A model generated the notes under the pieces. It ran no database searches, was not told where the DNA came from, and saw nothing but the letters and a program-made list of their open reading frames with translations. A stretch of 64,000 bases of DNA, taken from positions 50,639,501 through 50,703,500 of the forward strand of contig NC_081844.1 of the NCBI RefSeq assembly GCF_963259705.1, written 5' to 3'. The position numbers and the translations under genes were made by a program. Source of the DNA: Myotis daubentonii. Taxonomy: Eukaryota > Chordata > Mammalia > Chiroptera > Vespertilionidae. Positions 44,956 to 56,948 of this stretch are shown piece after piece; positions within the stretch are counted from its first letter, which is position 1, and each line of letters begins with the position of its first letter.

Positions 44956-45190
44956 CAGCGATGGCGAACCTTTTGAGCTCAGCGTGTCAGCATTTTGGAA
45001 AACCCTAAATGAACTCTGCTGCCATGTGACGTGTAGAAATTTTTTGATATTTGCAACCATAGTAAAACAAAGACTTATATTTTTGATATTTATTTTATAT
45101 ATTTAAATGCCATTTAACAAAGAAAAATCAACCAAAAAAATGAGTTCACGTGTCACCTCTGACACGCGTGTCATAGGTTCGCCATCACTG
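44956..45190 (+). mobile_element. Non-autonomous hAT element (235 bp), copy 1
   Basis: Inverted termini CAGCGATGGCGAACC / GGTTCGCCATCACTG, 8-bp duplication ATATAGTC at 44948-44955 and 45191-45198. Same family and exact length as the element at 54333, about 6% different. Confidence 0.95.
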
Positions 45191-45198
45191 ATATAGTC

Positions 45199-46173
45199 TC
45201 TGTAGACAATCCAAGAGGAAAAATCCTGAGATAAGAGCATTTTAAGTAGTTTCTCTTAAAGAACATTATAAAATTTATTTTTAAGATAAAAACAATAAAG
45301 CTAGGCTGTAATATTAAACTGATATTTATTTTACACAAAATTATGTAGCTATTCTGTATTTATGATTCACTTCATGATTTAGGTAAATTTATATAGTACT
45401 TTGTCCAGATTTTATACTATTAAAAGTCAAGATTCTCTCATCATTAACATACATTGTGCATGTCCCAGTGTACACCAAAAACTTAGTCAACATGTAAGAG
45501 GATTGATGGAAATAATATTGGAAATTGGCATCTTGTAAAACAGTGAACTCTCCTAAGACCATCTATGAATGTGAGAGAAATGCAAAACTTAAGAAATTTA
45601 CATATTTAAATATTGGCCTTATTCTAGAAATTTGGAACTCAATTTAGTTACTAAGTAAAGGTCCAATACATAACAGTTCATAATGATTAACAATTTTCTG
45701 GCTAAACAGGATTGCCATGTGGTTCAAGTACAATAAATAATATGAGAAATAAAATATTGACTCACAATGAAATTATTTTCAATTTCCTATAAATTTCTTT
45801 CTAAATTCTGTTTTATACTCAGTGTCTAGTTTCTCTAAATGATGCGTCATTAAGATATGTCACACATATTTTCCATTTGAGAAGCTTTATCATTCAAACC
45901 AGTCCCTTTTCTATTATTGTTGCATTCTCCAAATATTCTTAGGATATGGACAAAATAGAGCAGAGATGTATTTCTGCCTAGTCCCCCAATTTTTTCTTTT
46001 GTTTCATTTTGGTTGCATATTATGAATAGCATTTCACATCATGCAGAGGAAATATTATTTAAATTAATTAACATATGACAAAATAAATCTGAAATGCACA
46101 TTTGCTCCCTGATTGCTGGTCAACTTCACCCGATATTATAATGAAACAAAATGGGATGAAAAACAACTGTCAT
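45199..46173. other. Intronic sequence without recognised features
   Basis: AT-rich; nothing assigned. Confidence 0.45.
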
Positions 46174-46386
46174 CCTGCCAGCACGGCTCAATGGTTGAGT
46201 GTTGACCTATGAACCAGGAGGTCACAGTTCTATTCCAGGTCAGGGCACATGCCCGGGTTGTGGGTTCAGTCCCCAGTGTGGGGTATGCAAGAGGAAGCCA
46301 ATCAAAGACCATTTCTCATCATTGATGTTTCTGTCTCTCTCTCTCTCCCCCTTTCTCTCTGAAATCAATAAAAATATATTTTTAAA
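46174..46386 (+). mobile_element. Ves SINE
   Basis: CCTGCCAGCACGGCTCAATGG head, CAGTCCCCAGTGTGGGG, TCATTGATGTTTCTGTC and CAATAAAAATATATT tail. Confidence 0.93.
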
Positions 46387-47132
46387 TAAACTATCAGTCC
46401 AAAGATATTGCCTTTCTCATTTTAGCTAAGATGAACATTTAAATGGCTTGAAAGTAAACAAAACAATCAATAAAACATAAACCATGGATTTTCATATGTG
46501 AGGGAATAACTTTTTATCCAATAGGTTAAATTCTCATTCACAGTCATATTTGAAGAGTTAGTACAAAACAGCATTGTTTCTTATAAGGTGTGGCACAAGT
46601 AGAGGCATGAAAGATCTAATTAGGGGGAGATATCCCAAATTGTTTGGGTAGAGTATAATAGTGGGATTAATATCTGACTGGTGTTTTGCCAAATACTATC
46701 TATGCAAATATAAAAACTGTACTTATTACGTATCCTCTTGCTCACGGTGCTATGTGAAGCTCATTTAGAGAATTTTATGTTTTGATGATGAAGACTCAGT
46801 ACAGATTTATTTTCACAGAGCTCTTTTGGATATGAAATAAAGACCTGGCACAGGGAAGATATCTATTAAGAACTTTTAAAGATGCAATTAACCTCTCATC
46901 CATTAGCCAGATGAAAATGTTGAAGTGGTCAGATATTCCACTGTACCATGGACAGGTTATTTCAAAGTCATTCAGAGAACTTCAAATACAAGTCTTTGCC
47001 TTCTAGAGGACTCCTCAGTGAAAGAATTAGGAAAGTGAAAGGGAGGACAGAAGAGTGAACTGACATGAAAGATAAACATTTTAAATATATCACATTTGGT
47101 TTATTAAGTATGTGACTCTATGAAACCAGACA
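46387..47132. other. Intronic sequence without recognised features
   Basis: Nothing assigned. Confidence 0.4.
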
Positions 47133-47264
47133 TCTCTATATATAAAAGGCTAATATGCTAAGTGCCCTTCCCTCCATCCAGGTAATGACATCACGTAGCA
47201 ACACCTGGCTTCCTCTCCCTAGTGACAACTAGCCCCTTTGCAGTTTCTTCAGCCCAGGAACACA
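47133..47264 (+). mobile_element. Helitron 5' end fragment
   Basis: TCTCTATATATAAAAGGC and TAATATGCTAAGTG are the HeliBat 5' terminus in sense orientation. I find no matching 3' hairpin or CTAG before unrelated MIR sequence begins, so the element is truncated. Confidence 0.7.
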
Positions 47265-47470
47265 ACTTGCTTTATAGCCAGGTGCAAACACTTCACACTG
47301 TATCCAAATGTCTGTGAAGTGTTTTCCCATGCCTCATCTCATTTGATCCTCACAGAAGTCCTGGAATAAGTAGATAGGAGACTCAGTGGAATCCTATTTT
47401 CTTTTCATTAGCTGGAAAACAGAGATTTAGAAAGCTTAAAAACTTGACTGAAAAGAAGTAAGAAATGGTG
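47265..47470 (+). repeat. MIR
   Basis: TGCCTCATCTCATTTGATCCTCACAG, then ATTAGCTGGAAAACAGAGATTTAGAAAGC: sense MIR core and tail. Confidence 0.75.
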
Positions 47471-47700
47471 GACCTTAAAAATGACTTCAGGTTTTCTCAC
47501 TGTGCAGAATATAATCAAACATGACTGCAGTTAAATATTTTGCCCTTTGTTCTCCTTGCGTGATCTACAATAATAATCTGCTTTGTGTTGATATTTACTA
47601 CTGTGTTGCTGACAATTACCTGAAAGAGAAGTTGGGGTGCTTCACTGGGCTGGAAAAAGTTTAGCTAAATCAGAAAGCAGGTCTAATTAAGCAAGTTTGT

Positions 47701-47911
47701 TCTATATATATATAAAAGGCTAAGTTGACTGGCGCATATGCAATACATATAAAGCTCTCGCTTACGCCAATCACACGCATGTGTTTCCATCTGTCATTGT
47801 CAAGTGTGAATTTGGTTGACACTTCTATTATAGAGAAAGGGAGAATAAAGATATTAAAATATTTCTTCTAATTCCTTTCAATGTGCATGAATTCGTGCAC
47901 TCAGCCATTAG
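47701..47911 (+). mobile_element. Small complete Helitron (211 bp)
   Basis: 5' end TCTATATATATATAAAAGGC; 3' hairpin GTGCATGAATTCGTGCAC (47883-47900); terminus TTAG before T at 47911. Internal sequence differs from the other Helitrons in the window, so another subfamily. Confidence 0.78.
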
Positions 47912-48366
47912 TAGAATATAATGGTCATAGGATGTGCACTTGATATCTTAATTTACTTTATATGAAAGGTTTATGATAATTCCTTTACTATGTAGTTCTG
48001 TACAATACATCTTAATTTGTTAATATTTGAGTCCAGGGATTCCTATTTAATAAGTAATCCAAAATCAATTGCCAGGAAAAGTTTATTTTAGACAATTTAT
48101 TAAAATGACTAATTTCACCACCTGTAATGTTCAAAACAATTGAGCTTTATTAGCCAAAACGGTGTATTTGATACTGGAGTTTGTTATTAATTAATTTAGT
48201 CAAGAAGCAGCTTAAATTATTTGAAATAAAGATGCTTAAAACAAAAAATTAAGAGAAGTAATACAACAATATTAGCCCATCAGATGCAGTTGGATATTTT
48301 ACTAGATACAGTTAGTGGAATTAAATTCTAAATATGTCAGTGGAGTGACATTCTGAATTCTAATTC
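47912..48366. other. Intronic sequence without recognised features
   Basis: AT-rich sequence up to the L1 target duplication. Confidence 0.45.
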
Positions 48367-48384
48367 AAGATAACCTTAGGTACA

Positions 48385-49125
48385 ACGAGAAAACCCACTG
48401 TGTGGGAAAACATATTTGCCAATGACATATCTGATAAGGGCCTAATCTCCAAAATTTATAGGGAACTCATACAACTTAACAAAAGAAAGATAAACAATCC
48501 AATCAAAAAATGGGCAAAGGACCTAAATAGACACCTTTCAAAAGAGGACATCCAGAAAGCCAAGAGACATATGAAAACATGCTCAAAGTCACTAATCATC
48601 CGAGAGATGAAAATCAAAACAGCAATGAGGTACCATCTCACACCTGTCAGACTGGCTATCATCAACAAATCCACAAACGACAAGTGCTGGAGAGGATGTG
48701 GAGAAAAAGGAACACTTGTGCACTGCTGGTGGGAATGCAGACTGGTCCAGCCACTATGGAAGACAGTATGGAGTTTCCTTAAAAAACTGAAAATGGAACT
48801 CCCATTTGACCCTGTGATCCCACTTCTAGGAATATATCCCAAGAAACCAGAAACACCAATCAGAAAGGATATATGCACCCCTATGTTCATAGCAGCACAA
48901 TTCACCATAGCTAAGATCTGGAAACAGCCTAAGTGCCCATCAGTAGATGAATGGATTAGAAAACTGTGGTACATCTACACGATGGAATACTATGCTGCTG
49001 TAAAAAGGAAGGAACTCTTACCATTTGCAACAGCATGGATGGAACTGGAGAGCATTATGCTAAGTGAAATAAGCCAGTCAATAAAGGAAAAATACCACAT
49101 GATCTCACTCATTCATGGACAATAG
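48385..49125 (+). CDS. L1 ORF2p C-terminal fragment, intact frame
   Basis: An uninterrupted frame of about 246 codons, open from the L1 truncation point to the natural stop. It is the C-terminal part of ORF2p, after the endonuclease and reverse-transcriptase domains, which are lost. The cysteine-rich segment [18 protein letters not shown] has the CX3CX7HX4C pattern of L1 ORF2p, followed by the QPLW and [13 protein letters not shown] motifs. It has no start codon of its own and no promoter, so it is a partial copy and not a working gene. The absence of stops or frameshifts supports a recent insertion. Confidence 0.92.
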   Translation, partial: TRKPTVWENIFANDISDKGLISKIYRELIQLNKRKINNPIKKWAKDLNRHLSKEDIQKAKRHMKTCSKSLIIREMKIKTAMRYHLTPVRLAIINKSTNDKCWRGCGEKGTLVHCWWECRLVQPLWKTVWSFLKKLKMELPFDPVIPLLGIYPKKPETPIRKDICTPMFIAAQFTIAKIWKQPKCPSVDEWIRKLWYIYTMEYYAAVKRKELLPFATAWMELESIMLSEISQSIKEKYHMISLIHGQ

Positions 49126-49384
49126 AGACCATTATAAACTTTTGAACAATAATAGATACAGAGGCAGAGCTGCCTCAAACAGATTGTCAAACTGCAGCGG
49201 GAAGGCCGGGGAGGGTTGGGGGGCAGGAGGTAGGGGGGTAAGAGATCAACTAAAGGACTTGTATGCATGCATATAAGCATAACCAATGGACATAAGACAC
49301 TGGGGGATAGGGGAGGCTAGGGGACTGTCTAGGGCGGGGGAATAAAATGGATACATATGTAATACCCTTTGTAATACTTTAAGC

Positions 49385-49489
49385 AATAAAAAAAATAAAT
49401 AAATAAATAAATAAAATAAAATAAAATAAAAAATAAAAAAAAATAAAAAATAGATGAAAAGTACAAATATAAAAAAAAAAAAAAAAAAA
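49385..49489. repeat. A-rich L1 tail with internal unique segment
   Basis: AAATAAATAAATAAAATAAAAT-type tail, then TAGATGAAAAGTACAAATAT (about 49451-49470), then A19. The 20-nt non-A segment between two A tracts is unusual. Confidence 0.9.
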
Positions 49490-50060
49490 CATTTCAGGGC
49501 CCATGAAATGTCCTAAAGTCATTCCTTGATTATAGTTTTGAAGTCTAACTTAAAAAACTATTAAATATATATATTTGTATATATAATTTAAATATTATAT
49601 ACCTTTTATAATTATTAAGAGATATCAATTAAATTAAAACTGATCTTTGTATTTAAAAATTTTGGTTGGGATTATAGAATTTATCCTCTTTTTTCAATTT
49701 ATAAATGTTGAAATTTTATAATTATATGATTTCTCCCAATTTATGTAACCAGAACTTTAAACTCTTAGCTGGCAAGTTAAATATTTAGTATTTCTTAATC
49801 AGTAACATTTTTAAGAATAAACTTCAAAAATACATGACATAATCAATAGATTTAATTCTGTCCTCTAGATTTTTCGTGAGGGACATTTAGATTAATATTT
49901 TAGCATTTTGTTATTTCAGAATATTTAATTTAATTTAGTAAACTCCTAAGCCTTGGGGTGCCATTGACTGAAAACAGGTAACCATTAAAATGTAAATTAG
50001 TTATATTCTTTCTACCAAGGATGGGAAACTGGGAAGCAAGCCTCTCTTTAAAAGTTGTCA
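49490..50060 (+). other. Putative transduced sequence
   Basis: About 570 bp, AT-rich, no clear repeat identity (weak old-L1-like look in the middle). Lies inside the L1 target duplication, so it probably came from the 3' flank of the source L1. Confidence 0.65.
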
Positions 50061-50286
50061 CTGGCCGAAGCCGGTTTGGCTCAGTGGATAGAGCGTCGGC
50101 CTGCGGACTGAGGGGTCCTGGGTTCGATTCCGGTCAAGGGCATGTACCTGGGTTGCGGGCACATCTCCGGTGGGGGGTGTGCAGGAGGCAGCTAATCGAT
50201 GTTTCTCTCTCATCGATGTTTCTGACTCTCTATCTCTCTCCCTTCCTCTCTGTAAAATATCAATAAAATATATTTAAAAAAAAAAA
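50061..50286 (+). mobile_element. Ves SINE at the end of the transduced segment
   Basis: Near-complete copy: GGCTCAGTGGATAGAGCGTC, GGTTCGATTCCGGTC, AATCGATGTTTCTCTCTCATC. Ends ATCAATAAAATATATTT then a run of A. It has no target duplication of its own; the right boundary is the L1 duplication. Confidence 0.94.
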
Positions 50287-50303
50287 AAGATAACCTTAGG
50301 TAC

Positions 50304-53084
50304 CTTGCATTGTTTTGGCCAATGTAAAGTGATTGGTTTTTGGAGGTGTCTGAGCAAGTAAAACATCTTGAAGTGAAAGTCTACTCAAAGAGAAAAAAAA
50401 GATAACGCTTGATTAGAATGAAATGCCAAAGAACACTTAATTTTTTTTTATTCTATGCAAGTAGATCTTTGAAAAACAGTAAATCTGTATCCATAATAGA
50501 AGATGAGAGTAGACTCCTTGAAGACCTGATTGAAGTTAAAAGCCATGAGGAAAGAATTACCTGATGTAACAAATACTTCAAAATCATGCTAGCCTTTCCT
50601 GCAAATAGGTAATGTGGCAGGTAATGTTCTCTGCTTTTACATCAAAAGAGATTATATAATGCTATATATTTATGTAAAGATAAATGTGGTCTACTATAAG
50701 TTACTTGCATTCAAGGAGAAGAGTGCATGCCAAAGAATCCATATTTTACTTTGAAGATACTTTCAAGAAAAAAATAAGTCAAACTTACAGAAATAGGGTA
50801 GAATGATGGTTGCCAGAGCTTGGACCGTTGGTCAAAGGGTACAAACTTTCAGTTATCAAATGACCAAGCTATGAGAATGTAATGTATACCATAGTTACTT
50901 TGCTTAATAATACTGTCATATACTTGAAATTTGCTAAAACAATCATCTACCTGGGTTAAGACAGTAACTAGAACCTGAATATTGCTTCAACTCTTATTTA
51001 TAAAAGCATAAAAGGATTTAATTCAATTTAACAAACATTCCCTTTTGTATTCTAGACATTAGGAGGCTATGATCATGGATAATCTAGGCTGAGTTCTTAC
51101 TGGGATCTTAATCTAGCAAAAGAAATAGATACAGGCATTACAATATTTATTAGCTGACTGTCATTCAAAATACTTAGCAACCAATGTGTCCTGGGCAGAA
51201 CCAATTGCAACAGATAATACCCTTCAAATTGTTGCATTAGTAGAGATACTAGGGCAGCCACATGGCAAGAGCGAAGGTCTGTGTTATTCACTAACTGGAG
51301 AAGTACTATTCTACTTTAATAGCTGGCGTGATGGTCCTGGTGTGTAGCATCAGTTCTGCACACCAAATACTGTAAGTTCTGAGGAGGCGTGCACAAAGCT
51401 TTATCCAAGTGACTGAGATTTTTCATTAGTGGGCCACAACGTCAGAGTGCTGTGTTGTATACCTCACTCACTTTTGATTTTTGATGAAGCATAGTCTGCT
51501 AGCTATTAAAGTGAGTTTTTTGTGTGGCAACAAAAAATCAGGTTTAAAAAATTAAATCAACATAAGTATAAAATTGTGTGACTACAGTCATATACTACAT
51601 ATAGCTGATGTTGAGAAAATATTTAGTAAGAACTGTGATATTTAATATGCAATCATTGGAGATGATGTTCATTAAGGGTCTAGTTATATTCTTAGTGCAA
51701 TTAATATCAATGAGGGGGCATTTAAGTTTAGTTTATAAGTTTATAAAAGATAGATTTTTGAACAAATAGAAGGACTGGATTACTAAAATTCTCAGAAATT
51801 TCAGCATGATATATACTTAGCTTTGGGATATGTTGTCCTGTAAAGGAAAGTTTTCTACCTGTTTTTCCTGAAATGGTTCCAAATACACAGAAAAACACAC
51901 AAAAACTACTCATTTCACAAACACCCTGAGGTTTGCACTTCAACAGAGATATGAAGTACTTTTTAGACACAATAAAATGTATGAATCTATTTGGAAATTT
52001 TGACTGTGTGACCATATGATATCTCTATAACTCTCCTCTTTCTGCAATTTTAGTCAGCTCAGGACAACTCATTAAGGTGGAATGAGCTCAATTTTATTTG
52101 CTTTACCTTAATACACATGTTGAACTTGATTATGAATACCTACACCTCTTTCCAATATGTCAGTGACACTCTTTGTGAAAATTTTTCTTCAGTTAGTCTT
52201 CAGTTAAATGTGATCAGATAGCTTTGTGATATACACAGGTGATTCACTGCGCAGTCAACAATATTGAGATTCTTAGAACTTTAATTCCAAAGTCATTGAT
52301 GTGAATAAGCAACTCAGCAAGACTTAGCAATAAAAAATACTAAATATCAATAATCTGTCACAATTTCTCACAGAATAACCTTAAATTGATGATGATTAAA
52401 ATCACAATGTGAAAGAAAATTCAGTCCCTTAATTACATTCTCCATCACAACATGCAATGAGAACTGCCCGCAAATTCCACAGCTTGAGCTACCTGTTCAA
52501 TGACAGAATGGAAATTGAATTTATGAACCTTCTCTTTTGATTTAAAAAAAATGTTGAAATATTTATTTGTCCCCCCTTTTCTTGAAGGTGCTAACATGTG
52601 CAGACTGAACTTGGTTTTTCCATGTTTAAGAGAAGCTACAAAACTTAACAGATAAAAACTGCCTAATTAGGATTTTGTAAATTGTTAAAACTCATGCAAA
52701 CAATACTATATGGTCAGGTTAATTCCACTTGTACAATAGGCTGTTTAAGGGATATTACTTGGGATACAGAGAAATAATTACTTGATTTTGACCAAGGGTA
52801 CTAAGAAGAGGCAATTCAGGACACCTTTGAAGATATTTGGAAAAGGGAAGAAAGTAGATTACAGGCAGAGAGAATGATAGAGAATTAGAGAATGCAGAAC
52901 CATAAAGACACATGTATAGAGTAAAATACTAAATTGGAACTTAAAAAAAACACCTTAATAGATTATTAGACAGTTTCCTAATTTTGAAGATGAAGAAAAT
53001 CCCAGAGAAGCTATGTCCTGACAAACTGTAGACAGCAAGATTTGACACCTGAATACCAAATTTAAAAATGTAACCCTAACTTGT
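50304..53084. other. Intronic sequence with small old repeat scraps
   Basis: Old L1 3' UTR scrap at about 50765-50945 (TGGTTGCCAGAGCTTGG, GGGTACAAACTTTCAG, in sense) and an antisense L2-like scrap at about 51015-51150. The remainder is unassigned. Confidence 0.45.
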
Positions 53085-53395
53085 TTCCCAAAATCCAGAC
53101 TCAACAGCCAACTGCAATTCTCTCCATTTCAATGTCCTATAGAAATGGCAGAATTACTGTCTAAAATGGAACTTACCTTCTCTTTAAAAATTTGTTCTGT
53201 AACCTAAAAACTTCCAGTTTTGTTATGAATTCCCATCCCCTCAGGTTCCCAAACTAGAAATGTAAATGTCATCCATGGTTATTGTCCTCCCCATACTTCT
53301 AGGTAGGCAGCAGATTATAAAGAGTGACTTCAGAATGTATCTCAAATCCAATTGCTTTGTTCCATCTCCTTCCGTCATTTGGGTTCTTTATTAAA
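53085..53395 (+). repeat. L2 fragment (ORF2/3' region)
   Basis: Sense L2-like order, including GTAAATGTCATCCATGGTTATTGTCCTCCCC and ATCTCAAATCCAATTGCTTTG. Confidence 0.5.
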
Positions 53396-53430
53396 ATTAA
53401 ATTTGTTTGCTTTACTTTTTATTTTAGTAT

Positions 53431-54332
53431 TTTTTAAAAATCTTTATTGTTGAGAGTATTACAGATGTCCCTCCTTCCCCATGCCTCTTTTCCCCTATTA
53501 CCTGGTTCCTGCACCACCTCAGGCATTCACCATCCTATTGTCTGTGTCCATGGGCTATGCATATATGTATATAAATTTGGTTTATCTCTTCTCACCCACC
53601 CCTCCCCACCTAAGATTCCTCAGTCTCTTGCATGCTTCAGTGTCTCTGGATCTATTTTGTTCCTCAGTTTATTTTGTTCATTAGATTCCACATATAAGAG
53701 AGATCATGTGATATTTGTCTTTCTCTGACTGGCTTATTTTGCTTAGCATAATCATCTCTAGGTCCCGCCATGCTGTCTCAAAGGGCAAAAAATCCCTCTT
53801 TTCACAATCCAATTAAAAAACGGGCAGAGGACGTGAATAGACACTTCTCCAAAGAGGTCATACAAATGGCCAAGAGACATATGAAAAAAATGCTCACTGT
53901 CACTAATCATCAGAAAGATGCAAATTAAAACAAAAATGAGGTAGCACTTCACACCTGCCAGAATGGCTAAGATCAATAAATCAACAAACAATAAGTGCTG
54001 GCTGAGGATGTGGAGAAAAAGGAACCCTACTACACTGCTGGTGGAAATGCAGACTGGTAGAACCCAGTAAACAGTGTGGAATTTTTAATTTTCCTCGAAA
54101 ATTAAAAATGGAACTGCCATTAGACCCTGTGATCCCATTTCTAGAAATATATTCTAAGAATCCCAAAACACCAATCAGAAAGAATGTGTGAACCCCTATA
54201 TTCATAGCAGCATTGTTTACAATAGGTAAGATCTGGAAACAGCTCAAGTGCCCATCAATACATGCATGAATAAAAAAAGTGGTATATTTACACAATGGAA
54301 TACTATGCAGCTGTAAAAAGAAGGATCTATAT
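53431..54332 (-). mobile_element. L1 with 5' inversion (twin priming)
   Basis: 53431-53802 is antisense L1 3' UTR and the last part of ORF2; 53803-54332 is sense ORF2 from just upstream. In L1 coordinates the inverted piece ends (CTATGCAGCTGTAAAAAGAAGG) where the other piece begins, with a few bases of overlap. This arrangement is the hallmark of twin-primed L1 insertion. Several frameshifts and stops show moderate age. A hAT element sits at its right end. Confidence 0.85.
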
Positions 54333-54567
54333 CAGTGATGGCGAACCTATGACACGTGTGTCAGAGGTGACACGCGAACTCATTTTTTTGGTTGATTTTT
54401 CTTTGTTAAATGGCATTTAAATATATAAAATAAATATCAAAAATATAAGTCTTTGTTTTACTATTGTTGCAAATATCAAAAAATTTCTATATGTGATACG
54501 GCACCAGAGTTAAGTTAGGGTTTTTCAAAATGCTGACACGCCGAGCTCAAAAGGTTCGCCATCACTG
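54333..54567 (-). mobile_element. Non-autonomous hAT element (235 bp), copy 2
   Basis: Termini CAGTGATGGCGAACC / GGTTCGCCATCACTG with 8-bp duplication ATCTATAT at 54325-54332 and 54568-54575. Opposite orientation to the copy at 44956 and equal in length. Confidence 0.95.
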
Positions 54568-54575
54568 ATCTATAT

Positions 54576-55390
54576 CCATTACTTCAGGCTATTCAAGTCT
54601 CATTTGGATTATTGAAACAGTTCTCCCTACTCAGCATGTGGAGTGTGAGATGCCAGCAGGGCCTCCATTCAAGATTCGGGTTAGGGTTGTAGACTTGGTA
54701 GTTATTCGTATATAGAAGGGCTATCAGAAATCTTGGAAACACATGTTATGGTCCTCTCCCCCTCAAAAGGAGGGTGAAAAAAGAAAAGAGGTGAAGATCA
54801 AAAACCAAACAATATATTTTACTTTTTTACAGTATACTGCTGATTATTTTTTACAATCTTGCATGAATATGTGGAATATTTTTTTTTATCAGCTCACTAT
54901 TTGTCAGAAAATTATCTATCTAGACTTTTCAAATAATTACAAGAAAAATATTAATAGTTGATAAGGCTATGTAGAACAAAATGATAAGCTATTTAGTGTT
55001 TGATGAGTAACCAGCCGCAGGGGGAAAAAAAAACCTTCGTGAATTCAATTATAAATTTGTGTAAAACTATTGCTTAATTAGTACCAATTTCTTTGAAGTT
55101 TGAAGAAGCAGAAAGTAGTCCCAAAATATAGTTTTAGTACTCCACAGGTTTCTGAATAATAGCTATTACCCATACTTAACTGGGTATGGAGACTATATTA
55201 GGAACTATACTGTATAAGTGATAATGACAGCCTTATATTGTAAGTTCATTTTATCTGTCATTACTTGTGACCTCAGGATCAGTTCTTTTCATTGCTACAG
55301 AAATGTTCTTGATTAAGTGTCTAAGTGACAGAGGCATCAGTGATTTAATCTCAATCTGTTCACCATTTATCTTTTTCTTTGTACACGTCC
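54576..55390. other. Intronic sequence without recognised features
   Basis: Nothing assigned. Confidence 0.4.
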
Positions 55391-55960
55391 AGGGTTTAGT
55401 CCTCTTCTCTCTTCTCAACAGCGTTTCTCAACCCTCACTGTACATCAACTAGAAAGTTTTTTTAAAAAAATTACCATCATCTCGGTCCCACCCCAGACAT
55501 TTCTATTTTAATCAGTTTGTACTGGGATGTAGTCACTGTTATTCTTTTCTAAAGAACACACAGAGTTGAGAATCACTGATTTACACTCTCTCCCATTGTT
55601 GGAAAATAGTCTACAGACTCAAAATTTATCATCACCCCACCCTCTTCCTTTTCCTCACTTATTGGTTCATATATCCAAATCCCTATTTAACATCTCAACA
55701 TGTACAAAGTACTCTTGGTCATTCCTCTCACATGTTTGCTATTCCCCAACTGACTATTCATCTTCTTACATGCAAAACATCTAAAATAGGAAATTTCACT
55801 TTTATTCCTACCACCCTTGATCCCCCTGCTGATATTCTTGTCCACCTACAGCATAGTCTTCACAAAGCAGTCAGAGTGAACTTTTAAAAATGTAAATTGC
55901 TTCAAACCCTCCAATGAGTTGGTTACACTTAGAGCAAAGCTAATTCTCTTTGTGCGGTCT
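55391..55960 (+). repeat. L2 ORF2/3' fragment, split by a hAT element
   Basis: AGGGTTTAGTCCTCTTCTCTC corresponds to the reverse-transcriptase region of L2 (GxVLGPLLF-like). After the insertion at 55419-55578 it resumes at TTACACTCTCTCCC and runs through CAGTCAGAGTGAACTTTTAAAAATGTAAA. Confidence 0.6.
55419..55578 (+). mobile_element. MER5-like hAT element
   Basis: CAGCGTTTCTCAACC start, GTCCCACCCCAGACATTTC middle and GAGTTGAGAATCACTG end follow the MER5A plan. The 8-bp flanks are too worn to match. Confidence 0.7.
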
Positions 55961-56734
55961 TCCTATACAGGTATGTAAATCTATGTGCACATGTGTATGT
56001 GCATGTAAGCCAAGGCTTGAAAGTGGAGGACAGAAGTGGAGGAGATGAATATGTCCTTTCACATGTGGATTCCCAGGAAGTTGTGCAAGCTTTGAAGGAG
56101 TTCTTTCCTATGTTTCTCACTTTTCTCTCCCAGCCACTTTGCCAGGAACAGAGTCCTGGAGACTGCCTGTGAGCCAGACATGTATTACCTCTGCAGCTTC
56201 TGTTTCAGGGAAAGGTGTCAGGATCCTGGGGTTCAGACTGTGACACCTGAGGCAATGGGTATGGGAATAGGAAGTATTCAGGACAGCTGCATGGTTGTCA
56301 AGTGGCACAACTGTACTCATATATCCCAGCTAAAATTTTAGTACAGTTATGTAATCACCTTTCATGGCATCATTATGTATAGTTATAAAAAAGTGGAAAT
56401 AATCTAAAACATCCTAATTGTGTAAAATTTAATCCATTTTACATTATAAACAAAAAAGAATACAGATGCCGACAGCAAGTTTCAGGCCAATATATATAGT
56501 ATCAGCCCCTACATTTAAAAATAGTGTGTGTGATGCAAGCATGTGTGTGCATGGGTATGTTTGCTATGTACACATGCAAATATCTAGAATGCTTGAGATC
56601 AAACTGTTAACAATGGTTACTGGAAAAGTCTATGGAAAGGGGTGGAATAACTAAAAGGAACTTCACGTTTTATTTTTATATCTACATATTGATTTTTTTT
56701 CAATGCTCATATTAAAGAAAGGTGTTGTAGGAAT

Positions 56735-56777
<43 letters not shown>

Positions 56778-56948
56778 ATTGTTTTTTAAAATCAAAAGTT
56801 GGGGAAAAAAGACAGTGAATATGGTATGGGGCTGTTTGGAAATTCTGCTTGCCATGAGGTTCTAATTCATGGTACTTGAAGTAATGACTAATGAGCAAAG
56901 TGCTTGCAACAGTTGCCCATGGTGAATAAACTTTTGAAATATTAAACA
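55961..56948. other. Intronic sequence with a (TG)n microsatellite
   Basis: Apart from the TG repeat at 56735-56774, no feature recognised. Confidence 0.45.
56735..56774. repeat. (TG)n microsatellite
   Basis: Twenty TG units without interruption. Confidence 0.97.

Larger units (their letters stand above)
48384..49489 (+). mobile_element. Young L1, 5'-truncated
   Basis: Starts inside ORF2 and runs through the ORF2 stop, a 3' UTR with a G-rich polypurine segment (49195-49242), AATAAA and a long A-rich tail. The 3' UTR closely matches the L1 tail at 20804-20975, so both come from the same recently active L1 lineage. Confidence 0.93.
48367..50303 (+). mobile_element. L1 insertion with apparent 3' transduction
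   Basis: A 17-bp duplication AAGATAACCTTAGGTAC occurs at 48367-48383 and 50287-50303. Between the copies lie a 5'-truncated young L1 (48384-49489), about 570 bp of non-L1 AT-rich DNA (49490-50060), and a Ves SINE ending in a poly(A) run that touches the right duplication (50061-50286). The simplest reading is one retrotransposition of an L1 read-through transcript that ended at the Ves polyadenylation signal. The left target (TTC/AAGATAA) fits an L1 endonuclease site. Confidence 0.85.
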
